Source: Oscheius tipulae
Taxonomy: Eukaryota; Nematoda; Chromadorea; Rhabditida; Rhabditidae
Length of the DNA: 64,000 nt
Direction of reading: 5' to 3'
Assembly (NCBI GenBank): GCA_037178975.1
Contig: JASJZH010000006.1
Location: 3,720,001 to 3,784,000 of the forward strand
Under the pieces are notes generated by a model. It ran no database searches and was not told the origin of the DNA. It saw only the letters and a program-made list of their open reading frames with translations. Positions 47,105 to 58,430 of the stretch are shown here, one piece after another (within the stretch, counting starts at the first letter, position 1; every line of letters begins with the position of its first letter). The translations under genes and the position numbers were made by a program.

Positions 47105-50100
47105 ATGGCATCCGACGTTGCTTCAGCTATTCAAAATGTGGATAACCTTCTGTCAAACATTGACAGGTATAAATTTGCAGTACTTTTATACTAAAAGCTA
47201 ATTACCCCTTGTGTTTTAACAACATCACAAATGTGACAAAAAAGCTCAACAAAGAGTTAATTTCCTCGCCAGTACACGGGTTCAAGTGTTCTCGCCCGCT
47301 TTTATCGAGATTTTCATCGGCAATGACCCACATGGACTGGGACACACTGCGGAAAAGATCCAGTTCCGAACAGATGATCGAAAAGTCGCTTTGAAGCTGA
47401 AGCGTGCTGAAATATTGGTCTATCTTTGAGACATCTCATCTATAGAGAAGCAGTAATTAATTGGGAGGTAGCGTGACCTCCTCTCACCCTCATTTAGGCT
47501 GGCCGCAGACGTTTTTCAGCCGCGAGAAGAGAGCCACAAAATATTCCGACACCATCTGTTTACTTGCAGAAACATTTAGGTTTACGAGCCAGGCGCTCCC
47601 CATTTGCTTATTGGCCCTACAAGCGTTGTTTTAGTATGCTCACAAAGAGAGTAGCATGTAATTGGACTGAAAAAGATGAGCAAAATTGATTTAGCGCTCA
47701 CGTTATTCCTAATCAAATCTTTTAGTTCCCGGCCTTTCAATGTTTAACATTTGGTCGTGTTCTTAGTATCCTTAGTCAAGTTTCTTCTTTGATGGAAGTA
47801 TCTCATGCTATCAAATTTCGGCACGAAGTCTCTCGTGAACAAAAGACATATGTAACAAAACCAAGTGATACCCCTTGAGAGTCATACGTGGGAAATGTGG
47901 TTTTCAAAGACATCAGGTCTGATTAAAGACAAATTTTACTTAAATGTGTCCCCAAAAATGAGTTGTTCAATGTGGCTAGTGTCCCCGGGGGCGGCGCCCC
48001 GGGTGTGACAGCAACGCCCACAGATTGAGCCTCACTATGAATCGCCGATTAGATGACCATGAGCCTTCAACTGGTCGCGATATGGGCGAACTTATGTTAG
48101 ATCCACTAGCTCTCAGGTCAGTACCCTTTTGTTGACTCAATGCAGCCTATTTACCTATTCGTTGTTGTTTTTCAGCAAGTTGGATGCACAGATGCAGCAG
48201 CACAGTCCGGGATCCGGTTCTGCAAAGTCGGAGGACAGCGGAATGGGAGGTGATGAGGTAGCTCGCAAGACGTCCAACGGGGTCAGTTTGCTTTATAAAT
48301 TCCCCAAAGAGGCAACTTAATTTCCGTCGCGAAACGCAACTGTTTAGGGAGGAAAGCTATCTCGCCGGTCTTCGCGAATGTCACAAACGGGTGTCTCTTC
48401 CGTTCTTGAGCAATTGGAGCAGATGATCATCTCCGACGAATGGGTCGGTCGCGAGGAGACTCCCCATGGACATCCCCAGCTTGTCAAGACTCGGTCGGTC
48501 AACTTTGTCACCCAGTTTATTTATTTTAGTTCGCGCGAGAACCAACGTCTTTCTGATCTCGGCAGGACCCTTGTTACTTCTTCCTCTCTCAAGTCCTACA
48601 TCGACCTTCTCAGTAGTCATCATCGCCAGAGCATTGCTGCTTGGATCTATGGAAACACATGCCAGGCTCTCTCCCAGCAATTTAGGTAACCTATAAAAGG
48701 TGTTTCAGATCCATTTTATCTTTAGATTCCCTGATTATCAAATATACTGCTCCGAACCTGAAGCTACTTTGGCTCTTTCCGTTAAAAATGGAATCGGTAA
48801 GCATGAGAGAGTGGTCATAACAACAGCTTTTCAGGACATGCTGTAAAGTTAGCACTGAAGCAAGCTTATGGTCTGGACTACGTGCGTAAAGGATGGAGAG
48901 CCTTTGTCGAGAAGGTGAGCATTTATCGGAAATATTATTTATTTTGTTTTACAGGGTGCTCCCGTAGTTTACATCTCTCCTGCCCATCACCTCGACCTCG
49001 TTTCCTACTTGGCTACAGAGTTCGGAATTGCTGATGTTGTCGTGCTGCCCAAAATGGACGGGGACCTGATTGAAGTGGAAGGAAGAATCGTTGGTTCCTT
49101 TGTCAGAATAAATCACATTAATCCCTTTAGGACCACGCGCTGTTCGAGAAAATGCTTGAAGAGGATGTTGCAGCTGGAAAGGTTCCTTTGATGCTGATTG
49201 GAGTAGTGGGTTCCACGATTTTGGGACAGAACGACATGATTTCCAAGATTCTCGAGATTCGCAAAAAGCACAAGTTCTGGCTTCATATTGTCGGCCAAGT
49301 AGCCGTACTAATTTAACAGTTATCTTGGTGTCATTTATAGGCCGTAGCTGCGCTCTCTCTGAAGGAGCCCACAGAAGTTTTGGTTCATGTCCTCTCCCAG
49401 GTCGACAGTGCTACTATTCCACTGGCTCTCTGGCTTGGAATTCCTGCAGCACCTGTTGTGGTATGCGTTTTGGAATTCTTTCTCTCAATCTTGCAGACTC
49501 TTCATCGTGCTATTGAATCGCACAAACCCTCTTATCGCGAAAAGCTTGATACGCTACCTTGGTGGGTAGCTACACAATATCTGACCAACAAGAAAATCAC
49601 TGAGACTATTGAAACTGCCTACATGCTGGTTTGTGCTTTCCTTTCTTTCGTATACTGTTTTTAGAGCAAAATCATGCTGAAAGGACTGTCTGGAGTTCCC
49701 AACATTGAGATTGTTGGAATGGAAAATGCTGCCGATTATGCTGCTCGCGTCTACAAAAACCAGTATACTGCCCCGACTGTTCTCATTTTCAAATACCGTT
49801 ATCAGCAAGTTAAGGATGCTATTCAGGTACGCGTTGGTACAATTCTTTTCAAAATGGTGTTTAGCGACACAAGGAGCTGTGCAAAAAGCCCGAGGAAGAG
49901 ATCAACCATGACGAAATTGCTAAAGCTGAGAAGGTTCTTCAGGAAGAGCTGGAATATGGAGACTCACTGAACTCGTGGCTTGGACAGGGTCTGTTGGCTG
50001 AGTGTCAGGCTCTTGGTATACACATGATTGAACTTGGTGGAAACCAGAGAACTGCATTCCGTTTCTGTCCTCTCGAACATGCTGCAGGTAAAGCAACTCC

Positions 50101-51060
50101 CTCTTCTCTTCTACACTAAAGTTTCAGTTGTCAATTCTCAGATCGACCATGTTCAGCGATTTGTTCGTCAGTTGACCGATGTTCTCCGGATTGTTGATTC
50201 TACTGTGGCTGCCAGAGCTAAATTCGTCGAGCTTCGCGAGGAATATCCCAGCTTGACATTTGTTCCCGTCAAGAAGTGGGCTGGAGTTGGAGCCGTCTGC
50301 TACATTCCCTCTATTGTCAAGGAAGTTTGTCCTGATGAATGGAACGACACACAGAAACAACAGGTTTGCTCCTATTTTACGTTTAACTTTTGCGTTCAGA
50401 TCTCACACCTCAACATTGAATTGGTTCACCAACTACGTGCTGTCGATACGGCTTTCTCAAATGGAGAGAGTGAAACTTACGGGGTGTGACCACGTCGTAT
50501 AATCTTTTTTTACCTCAATGTTTAAGGTCAAATGCGTCAAGTTTGGAATGCTTTCCGATGCCAAGGATTTAACGGATTTAATGAGAATGGTTGCCGAGAA
50601 AGGAAAAGAGATCGAAAACAGTCAGCAGTTCTTGGACAGTCTGGCTAGTCTGATCCGCCAGGGAATCGACGCTGCTAACGAAGATTTGCGCAAGGAGAAT
50701 GATATCCGTCTCCAGAACGAAGGAGTCATTCGTCAACTACCGATTATGGGATCGCTGTTCAACTGGTTCTCTCCCCTGGATAAGGAGGCTTCCAATATCC
50801 GTGGACGATCTTTCAACTTGAAGACTGGTATGACGGTATGACAAAAAAGTGAAAAGTATCTTCTAGGAGAAATCCAAGCAACCGATGTTCTGTACAAATT
50901 GAAGCACAATGACGTGAAGGAACCTATGACCCCTGTGGAGACTCCCCAAAACCCGCACGATTTCTCAAAACGTGCTGTTGAGCCGGTACCGGAAGAAGAC
51001 GAGACTCAGGAGGCTGCCGAAGTTGTAACGACTGAGGAACCTGTAGAGTCCAAGAAATGA
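47105..51060 (+). CDS. PDXDC1-like protein (degenerate PLP-dependent decarboxylase family)
   Basis: It belongs to the fold-type I PLP decarboxylase-like proteins typified by vertebrate PDXDC1, whose catalytic role is uncertain. The first exon encodes MASDVASAIQNVDNLLSNID. Shared exons continue SKLDAQMQQHSPGSGSAKSE and a Ser-rich leader, then VLEQLEQMIISDEWVG. The core has GAPVVYISPAHHLDLVSYLA, ALFEKMLEEDVAAGKVPLML, IGVVGSTILGQND, KHKFWLHIVGQAVAAL and LPWWVATQYLTNKKITETIE. The expected PLP-Lys segment is VDSATIPLALWLGIPAAP, with no lysine, as in PDXDC1. The C-terminal part has NEGVIRQLPIMGSLFNWFSP, nearly identical in kind to PDXDC1, and an acidic tail. About 12-13 exons; near 800 residues. 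A second first exon exists at 48037-48116. Confidence 0.9.
47983..48003. repeat. GC-rich palindrome upstream of alternative exon
   Basis: A 21-base stretch beginning CCCCGGGGGCGG and ending GCGCCCCGGG forms a near-perfect inverted repeat (CCCGGGGC / GCCCCGGG with a short middle). It is by far the most GC-rich spot nearby and lies about 35 bases before the alternative ATG at 48037. It could be a promoter element or a strong hairpin. Confidence 0.5.
48037..48116 (+). CDS. Alternative first coding exon of the PDXDC1-like gene
   Basis: ATG at 48037 opens MNRRLDDHEPSTGRDMGELM LDPLAL and runs to a GT donor (CTCAG|GTCAGT) at 48116. It has 80 bases, so it ends in phase 2, exactly as the upstream first exon 47105-47166 does (62 bases). 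Both can therefore splice to the exon at 48176 (C AAG TTG GAT ...). An acceptor-like CCCACAG about 15 bases upstream could mark its own trans-splice site. Two promoters giving two N-termini is the simplest reading. The alternative is a single transcript where only one exon is used. Confidence 0.6.
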
Positions 51061-51245
51061 TCAGCTTCTTCGTCGTCTATCCTATTTCCTGTGAGATAGA
51101 TTCACTTCTTCTAACTGTGATCCGAAAATATGGTTATATTTAACCGGTATCTAACATTGTATTTTTTTTTCTTTTTTTTTCACTTCCTTGAACGCTTTAT
51201 TCGTGCAATTGGTGACTTTGTGTGTTAAGACACATTTTGGGGTGG

Positions 51246-51251
51246 AATAAA
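51246..51251 (+). terminator. Polyadenylation signal AATAAA
   Basis: AATAAA about 185 bases after the PDXDC1-like stop, preceded by long T-rich runs (51160-51185) in the 3' UTR. Confidence 0.55.
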
Positions 51252-53442
51252 ACTTTTCTTTCATTTCGGTTTATCAAGGTTGATCTAAGATTGTTGAACT
51301 TGGATGAGACAAATTCACATAAAAGTAACATTTGCGTAGCATTTTTCGCCTGCGGAACATGGCAGTAGGCTGTGCCATCGACTGAAATGATAAATTGAAC
51401 AACGCGAGAATGGGGAGTCTTCTGTTCGAAGTGCTCATGCGCAGTAGCTGTCTTTTGTCTAGTGATCTTCGTTTATGTGAACAGTTCTCCCAGCGAAGTC
51501 CGCCCTCGATAAGAGTACTTTTAAGACCAGCTCATTACATGGCCAGTGGCTTATCTTCTATAACCATAGGCGGAAAGAAAAATTCGTGTTTTCCGCTATC
51601 TCTTAACGCTTTTTGTTGATGTTTTGTCTCACGCCTACTCATGAACCCGTCACTGCAGTCTTATATAAAAGCACTGCACTATAGAATGCTGACAAGCTTC
51701 TATCACTCTGTGGATCGTCCCTGCTCCGTATCAAATGTACTGTGAAGTTTTTAGGATTTTAAGAGGGTTCGGGTCATGCGAAATGCTTCCTAGGTGTTTA
51801 AAAGAACAAGCTTACCCAGGCAGAGGTCGTTTCTTTTGTTAAGCAAACAGTTGATCGTTTACATAGGTATATGCTCTCTTCCGCATTTCATCTTCTACTG
51901 TATAGGCGGACTACTTTCATGACCAAAGTTTTCACCCCTTCTTCCTTTCGGCGCGCTTCCCACTGAAATCATGGCATTGTTCGTTACACGTGGAGAGCAG
52001 ATAAAGAATTCTGTGTTAGAAGGAATTGATATGTGATTGTCATATTACGCGAGCAAGACCAAACAGACCTCAGGAAACTGATATTTGGTACAAGACTGAT
52101 ACTACATCGGAGCAAACTTCTTCTGAGTGCAGTAGGAAGTTCTTGTTTTGTTTTTTTTTGGTTCATCCCTGTTAAACACTGTCGTTACCCTTTGGTTGGC
52201 CTTGTCCAGATCAACAAAATCCCTCTCTGACAGCCCATTTTGGTGGGAATTGTTCCTGAACAGGCAATACTCCAAATAAAACGTGGCTTCAGCTAGCTAA
52301 ATACCATTTTTCTAGAAGTGGTGTCTGTCGTCACCACCACATCTGATAGACTTTCATTTTTATCTTGTCCCCTGATAAGTTAATCCCGATGAACTCATTG
52401 TAATGACTTTTTCATGTGGATTTGATTATCTCCACCGGCATCTTTTGAAGTGTTTGTGATGAAGTTTTTCTTTCAGAGTGATTGCCGGCTAGGACAACTA
52501 CCCTTCGAGGGAGCTCAACATATATTGAACAGTGAGTTCTTGTTTTGGGTATTACTGAGAGAAAACAATTCTTTATCAAATAAGAGACACCATATTGACC
52601 TAAGAATACGCAATATAAATGTTGGTGCTGTGAAAATTAACCATTGACATTGCGGTGTAATTCTTCCAGAAGACAGTTCAGGTAAAAATGTACAACAAAT
52701 ATATTAAAGTCTCCATTTTCCAGTACAGGTTGTTATCATCCGACTACGCTTGTAGTCCAGACGACAATTTCTCGACCTCCGAGCTGTTATCAGCCAGTCT
52801 CTACCACTAGGCAGATCAATGAAAAATTACTCCTACTTGTTGCCAGCCAAAATAGCCCATCCTAATATCATTTACTTCCCGTTTGAACAAAATGACACCT
52901 TTGTTCATAAACAATTGCTGCCCCATTTCTAAAAACCGCTGCTTGTCGCGCTTTCTCATCTCATTGCTTTGTAGACAGCAAAAAATTTTCCTAAATCATC
53001 ACATATCTTCAAACAACTTACTTTGTTCCTACTAGTCGATTCTATTAACAACCGGCCAAATACATTGTCTTCCGTTCCTTCTTTGATCTCTTCACTCTCG
53101 GTTTTAAACTAGGACTTTTGACCTTCCAACAAGGTCCTTTCTCTGATATGTGACCTGGTCCACGTGACCACACATCTGTCAGTTGAACAGAAAAGCATTC
53201 TTATCGATTTTTCGTCGCCCGATGGCCGGTTTCTCAGCTGACCAGCGCTCTTTTCTTTTTGACCATGGCTCACAAGGAGTTTTTCCTATATTTTTTCTTT
53301 CTTTTAGCTTGAAGCTTTGCTATTTTGATACTTGTGATTTCTCAGATCAGGTGTCATTGAGACCGATCAACACAAAAATATCTGCTATAGTGGACAAAAC
53401 TAGCGATTAGGCTCCTACGGGTAGCCTGGACTGTAGGCAAAA
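51252..53442. other. Intergenic region upstream of P5 ATPase
   Basis: About 2.2 kb without a supported gene. Short open frames occur at 51395-51619 and 52450-52647 but have no motifs. Presumably 3' UTR plus the P5-ATPase promoter. Confidence 0.4.
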
Positions 53443-56400
53443 ATGGTGAGTTCTTAGTGTCAAAAACGTTTGTCAAAATTTTGTCCAAGTGGGTTTTTGT
53501 CCAACGTGTTGTAATCTCTTAGGCAAAGCAAAATTATACTGTTTTCCGGTGCCCGAATTATATCAAAAATCTTGTTCCGGTGCCGTGTGCGTCGGTTTTG
53601 TTCGTTTTTGATGCCGGTTGTTCTGCATAGGCCGTTTATCGTCGATCGACCGGTCGTTGAATGTCACCGCCAATACCGACAGCTGTTTGAGCAGTCTAAT
53701 TTTGGTAAGCAAGAACTAGAGAATTGTTTTGTTACTGCTGAAGATCTCTGTCATCCAACCCGAGTAGATACCAATGACGACTTTCTCTCGTGTATACAGG
53801 CGATCAACTGCTGTGAGAGCGGCGTCAAACAGCGGAGGACAAAGAGTTGTGTAGTAGGTCAAAGCACAACGGCTGCTTAAATTGAAACCCATGTAGTCAC
53901 ATAAGGTTTTCAAAGACATCGACTTTATCAATGTCTTGGATCTGAAAGTTCCAAACTACCTCGTTACAGTGCACAAAAAATTGATTGTTGAGCAGAAAAA
54001 TGTTGCCATCGCTATCTGCCAGTTTAACCGAACCCATTTCAGTCTTTCATCTATCACGAGGAACGTCGTCCTCTTATAGGACCGGAGAGTCGTTCAGGTA
54101 ACTTATTTTAATGAAATTACATTAACAGACTCATTTCCAGGATCATATCTCTCGATCTCTTCCAATAGCATGGGTGTCGCCAACAATACTAGGCATCATC
54201 TGGTCATACAAGCTGGCGATAATACACTTAATCTCTATGCATTCAAAAAGAGTGCCCTGCGAACAGTGAGTTTTTGGGTTTCAAAGGTCAAGAGAAAAAA
54301 CAAAGCATCCCTGTTTTTCAATGTGATTTGATGTTGAATCACAAATTCTCCTTTTCAGTGGGCATCTCACATTTTTACCATTCTGACGCTAGGATTTCTT
54401 CGGCTCGTACAATATTGGTTCATCGAGTTTTTGGTCAAATGCAGAGGCACATCTTGCACTCACGAAGAAGCGGACTATATTTATGTAGTGTTAGTTTTTC
54501 GTCATTCGTGTTTGCTAAGAAATAATTTTAGTGACGAGAACAATGAGTCTGCCTTCAGAACAGTAAGAAATGAGTACGCAGACAGTCATGGACACAAGCC
54601 TTGTATCAATACGGTAAGGCAAAGAAAAGCAAAGATGTTGAGAGTTTAGGGTACTGGATCACTGATAGAAGTGGATCATCTTCGATGGTTCTCCTTCAGA
54701 AAGCTCAAGTATCTCTGGAGAAATGGCAGTTGGGTGACGTCTGCAGATACGGATCTTGACGTACCATATTTGACGTCCATACAAAAGCCATCATTTGCAG
54801 ATACCTGTCAGTTATTTCACTGAAAGTGACAAGGACAATGGCCTGAAGAGCGATGAGTGCAGGAAAAGAATGAGACTATACGGACACAATCTGATCGACG
54901 TTAAACTGAAGTCCATCCTCGTCCTTTTGTTCACCGAAGTTCTCTCCCCTTTCTACATCTTCCAAGTTGTCAGCATGTGTGTCTGGTTCACTGATGGATA
55001 CTATTACTATGCATCTGTCGTCGTTCTGATGTCTGTTGTTTCGATTGTGCTGGATGTTTGGCAGACAAGGTTAGCTATTACTTTTCAGTTTTTTTTACCA
55101 AAATTCGAAGATCTCAAGAGAAGAAACTCCAGTCGATGGTAGAATCCGTTAGTGAAGTAGATGTCATTCGGGAAGGCAAGACTCTCCGGCTCAATTCCGA
55201 CCAACTGGTTCCTGGAGACATTGTAGCGATACCTGCTCACGGAGGCATCATGCAATTTGATGGTGTGCTGCTAAATGGAACTGTAATTGTAAACGAGAGT
55301 ATGCTGACTGGAGAGTCAGTACCAATCACCAAAGTGGCACTCACTGGAACGGACGAGGGATCCTTCAACGTCAAGTTCTCATTTGAGAAACATTCCAAAC
55401 ATGTCCTATTCTGCGGAACCAACGTCCTACAGACCAGATTCTACGGAGGTGGTCAAGTCAAGGTATTGTTGATATTTCACTTTGTTACACACCTGATTTA
55501 AGGCTGTCGTGCTTCGAACGGGTTATGCTACTTTGAAAGGACAACTGGTTAGATCTATCATGTATCCCAAGCCTGTGGATTTCCGCTTTACAAAAGATCT
55601 TCTCAAAGTGACTAATTTTCTAAATTCTGCAAGCGAAAGTTTCAGTTTGTCTGTTTCTTGGCTGCCATCGCCTTCTGTGGTTTCGCTTACACCATTGTTA
55701 TTATGATTCTCCGTGACTCGTCTATCAAAAAAATTATCATCAGAGCTTTGGATTGTATCACTGTTGTTGTACCACCAGCTCTGCCAGGTAATTACCGTTT
55801 CAACTGAAGTTCTAGTTTGGTTTATAGCTGCTATGTCTGTCGGAATCATCAACGCTAACATAAGACTGAAAAAGAAGCAGATTTTCTGCATCTCCCCGTC
55901 GACTATCAACACGTGTGGAGCTATAAATGTCGTCTGCTTCGACAAGACTGGAACTTTGACAGAAGACGGTCTCGATTTTCAAACACTACGAGCCATCAAG
56001 AATACGGAAAAGCCTACATTTACCGAGGTTTGTGCACCCAAGGTAATTTATAGGTGTTTCTTGCAGGAAATCAGCGATCTGGAGCCTGGTCACATTCCAA
56101 TGAACGCCGAAATCATCACTGCCATTGCTACGTGTCATTCTCTTACGAGGATTGACGGTGTCCTTCACGGAGATCCTTTGGATTTGATCTTATTCAATCA
56201 GACCAAGTGGACCCTGGCTGAGTCGGAGCATACTAGTGAACCTGATACAGAGCTGGCCCTCTTCGACCAAGTACAACCGACCATTATGAAACCACCTCTA
56301 GAGCATTATGACTTCCACAAGGGCAACCACGAGTACTCCGTCGTCCGTCAGTTCACCTTCAGTTCGGCCCTTCAAAGAATGTCGGTCATTGTTTCGAACC

Positions 56401-58430
56401 CTGCCGAAGGATCTGGTCACGACATGACTCTTTACTGCAAAGGATCGCCGGAAATGATCTTAACATTGTGCAATCCGGAGACAGTTCCCGCCGACTACCT
56501 TGAACAGACAAACATCTACGCTAGACATGGATACCGTTTAATTGCTGTTGCCAGAAGAAAGCTGGAAATGAATTACGTTAAAGCATCCAAAGTGGCAAGA
56601 AATCTTGTGGAGACTGACTTGGATCTGCTCGGACTGGTCGTTATGGAGAACAGAGTGAAACCGGTCACAAGAGGAACCATCATTGAACTGAACATGTAAG
56701 AACTTAGCTGAAATATTGAAATGCAATGTTTCAGGGCCAACATTCGTACTGTGATGGTAACTGGAGACAATCTTCTGACCGCGATGAGTGTCGCTCGAGA
56801 ATGTGGAATCATCCAACCTCGCAAAAAGTCGTTTTTAATTGAACACGACCCGGAAAGACAAGATCGGAAGGGAAGGACCCTTCTCACTGTTCGAGAGGTA
56901 AGAGTTTATATTTTGCGTGTTGTAACTTAGCATTCAGTCTGTTTCTACGGACAGTATTCCCATTCCGTTTCCGAGCAAATTTGAAAAGATGTTCATCGAG
57001 AGTAGTTACCAGATGGCTATCGCTGGACCAACATTCTCTATCATCACTCATGAGTATCCGGATCTTCTGGATGAGATTGTCGCCGTTTGTGATGTTTTTG
57101 CTCGCATGGCTCCAGATCAAAAGCAGCAGTTGGTTAATCACCTTCAAACTGTAAGCATTCCTTTCTGTTTTTCTTTATGTATGTTTTTCGATTGACTACA
57201 CCGTCGCAATGTGTGGAGATGGTGCAAACGATTGTGCTGCTCTGAAGGCGGCTCACGCTGGAATATCACTTTCCGAAGCCGAGGCTTCAATTGCAGCTCC
57301 TTTCACTTCAAAGGTAGGTAAATATCAAAACTTCCTTAGTGTTTGGTTAGGTTCCGGATATCCGTTGTGTTCCTACAGTTATTCGTGAAGGACGTGCAGC
57401 TCTTGTCACATCTTTTGGCGTTTTCAAATACATGGCTGCTTACTCCCTGACTCAGTTCACCTCGATTATGATGCTCTACTGGATTGCTACCAATCTTACA
57501 GACTTCCAGGTGCGTTCGTAAAACCAAGCCTGAACAAACTAATTGTTTTAGTTCCTCTACATTGACATGTTCCTTATCACTATTGTTGCGCTCTTCTTTG
57601 GTTACACTCCAGCAAGTGATCGTCTCTATCCCATTCCTCCGCCAACTCGTCTGCTCTCAGTCCCCAGTGTTACCTCCGTACTTTGTCAACTGGTCATATC
57701 CATTTCGATCCAACTGACTGTCTTCTGTCTATTGCCGGAGTTCTCCTGGTTTGTTCCGTATGCTGCCCCTGCAGGTGACGACGGTGCAGAGAACTTGAGA
57801 AGTATGCAGGTGAGTAACATAGTGTAATTTTGTGTAACTTCCCATCTCCTTTAGAGTACTGGTGTTTTCTGTGCCAGTATGTTCCTCTACATCATGTTAG
57901 CTCTGATCTACAGCGCAGGAAAGCCGCATCGAAAGACAATGCTAACCAATTGGCTGCTATGTGGAACCCTTGTCGTCATTTCCTCCGTCTCGTTATATAT
58001 TGCAATTTGGCCACCTAAATGGGTTGAATCGTTCTTGGAGTTTGATCCCATTCCCGAGGTCTGGTTCCGTGTCGCCATCGTTCTCTGGTCGCTCATAGGA
58101 TGTACTCTCGGATGGTTCTGTGAGCATTATTTCATCAATGGATATCTTTTGGAAACAAGAGAAACGTTAGTTTTAGTCTCCTTCTCAACAAACATAATTT
58201 GTAGGAAGCAACGTCTTCGAAGAGTGCAAGATCCCGATTCAAATAGCGCTAAATTCGAGAAACTTCTGTTCCAGTATGGCAAAACTCCGGCATTTATGCG
58301 AGGTGTAGCCGAATTTCCTGATGAAGGGGACAGAATCTCCACCTCTCCCGTGATTTTTACTGTGAACGAAAGCAATGGTCACCTCCTCCACAGGTCCGAT
58401 ACCGACAGTACTGTGAGCACCAGGTTTTAG
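53443..58430 (+). CDS. P5B-type transport ATPase (ATP13A2/ATP13A3 type; C. elegans CATP-5/6/7 family)
   Basis: P5B ATPases export polyamines from endolysosomes. The secure model starts with the exon at 54043-54097 ([18 protein letters not shown]) and continues [10 protein letters not shown], then [20 protein letters not shown], the typical P5 N-terminus. An ATG immediately before a GTGAGT donor at 53443-53445 is in the right phase to be the start; this is inferred. Later: [20 protein letters not shown] (TM), [36 protein letters not shown] (actuator loop, TGES), VVPPALPAAMSVGI with the P5B PPALP motif, [17 protein letters not shown] (phosphorylated Asp), [60 protein letters not shown], then C-terminal TM helices and a cytoplasmic tail ending STVSTRF. 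About 15-16 exons, close to 1,150 residues. Confidence 0.9.

Noticed and set aside
53572-53880. 102-residue plus-strand frame upstream of the P5 ATPase
   Set aside because: No recognisable domain, and the phase does not connect to the P5 ATPase exons.
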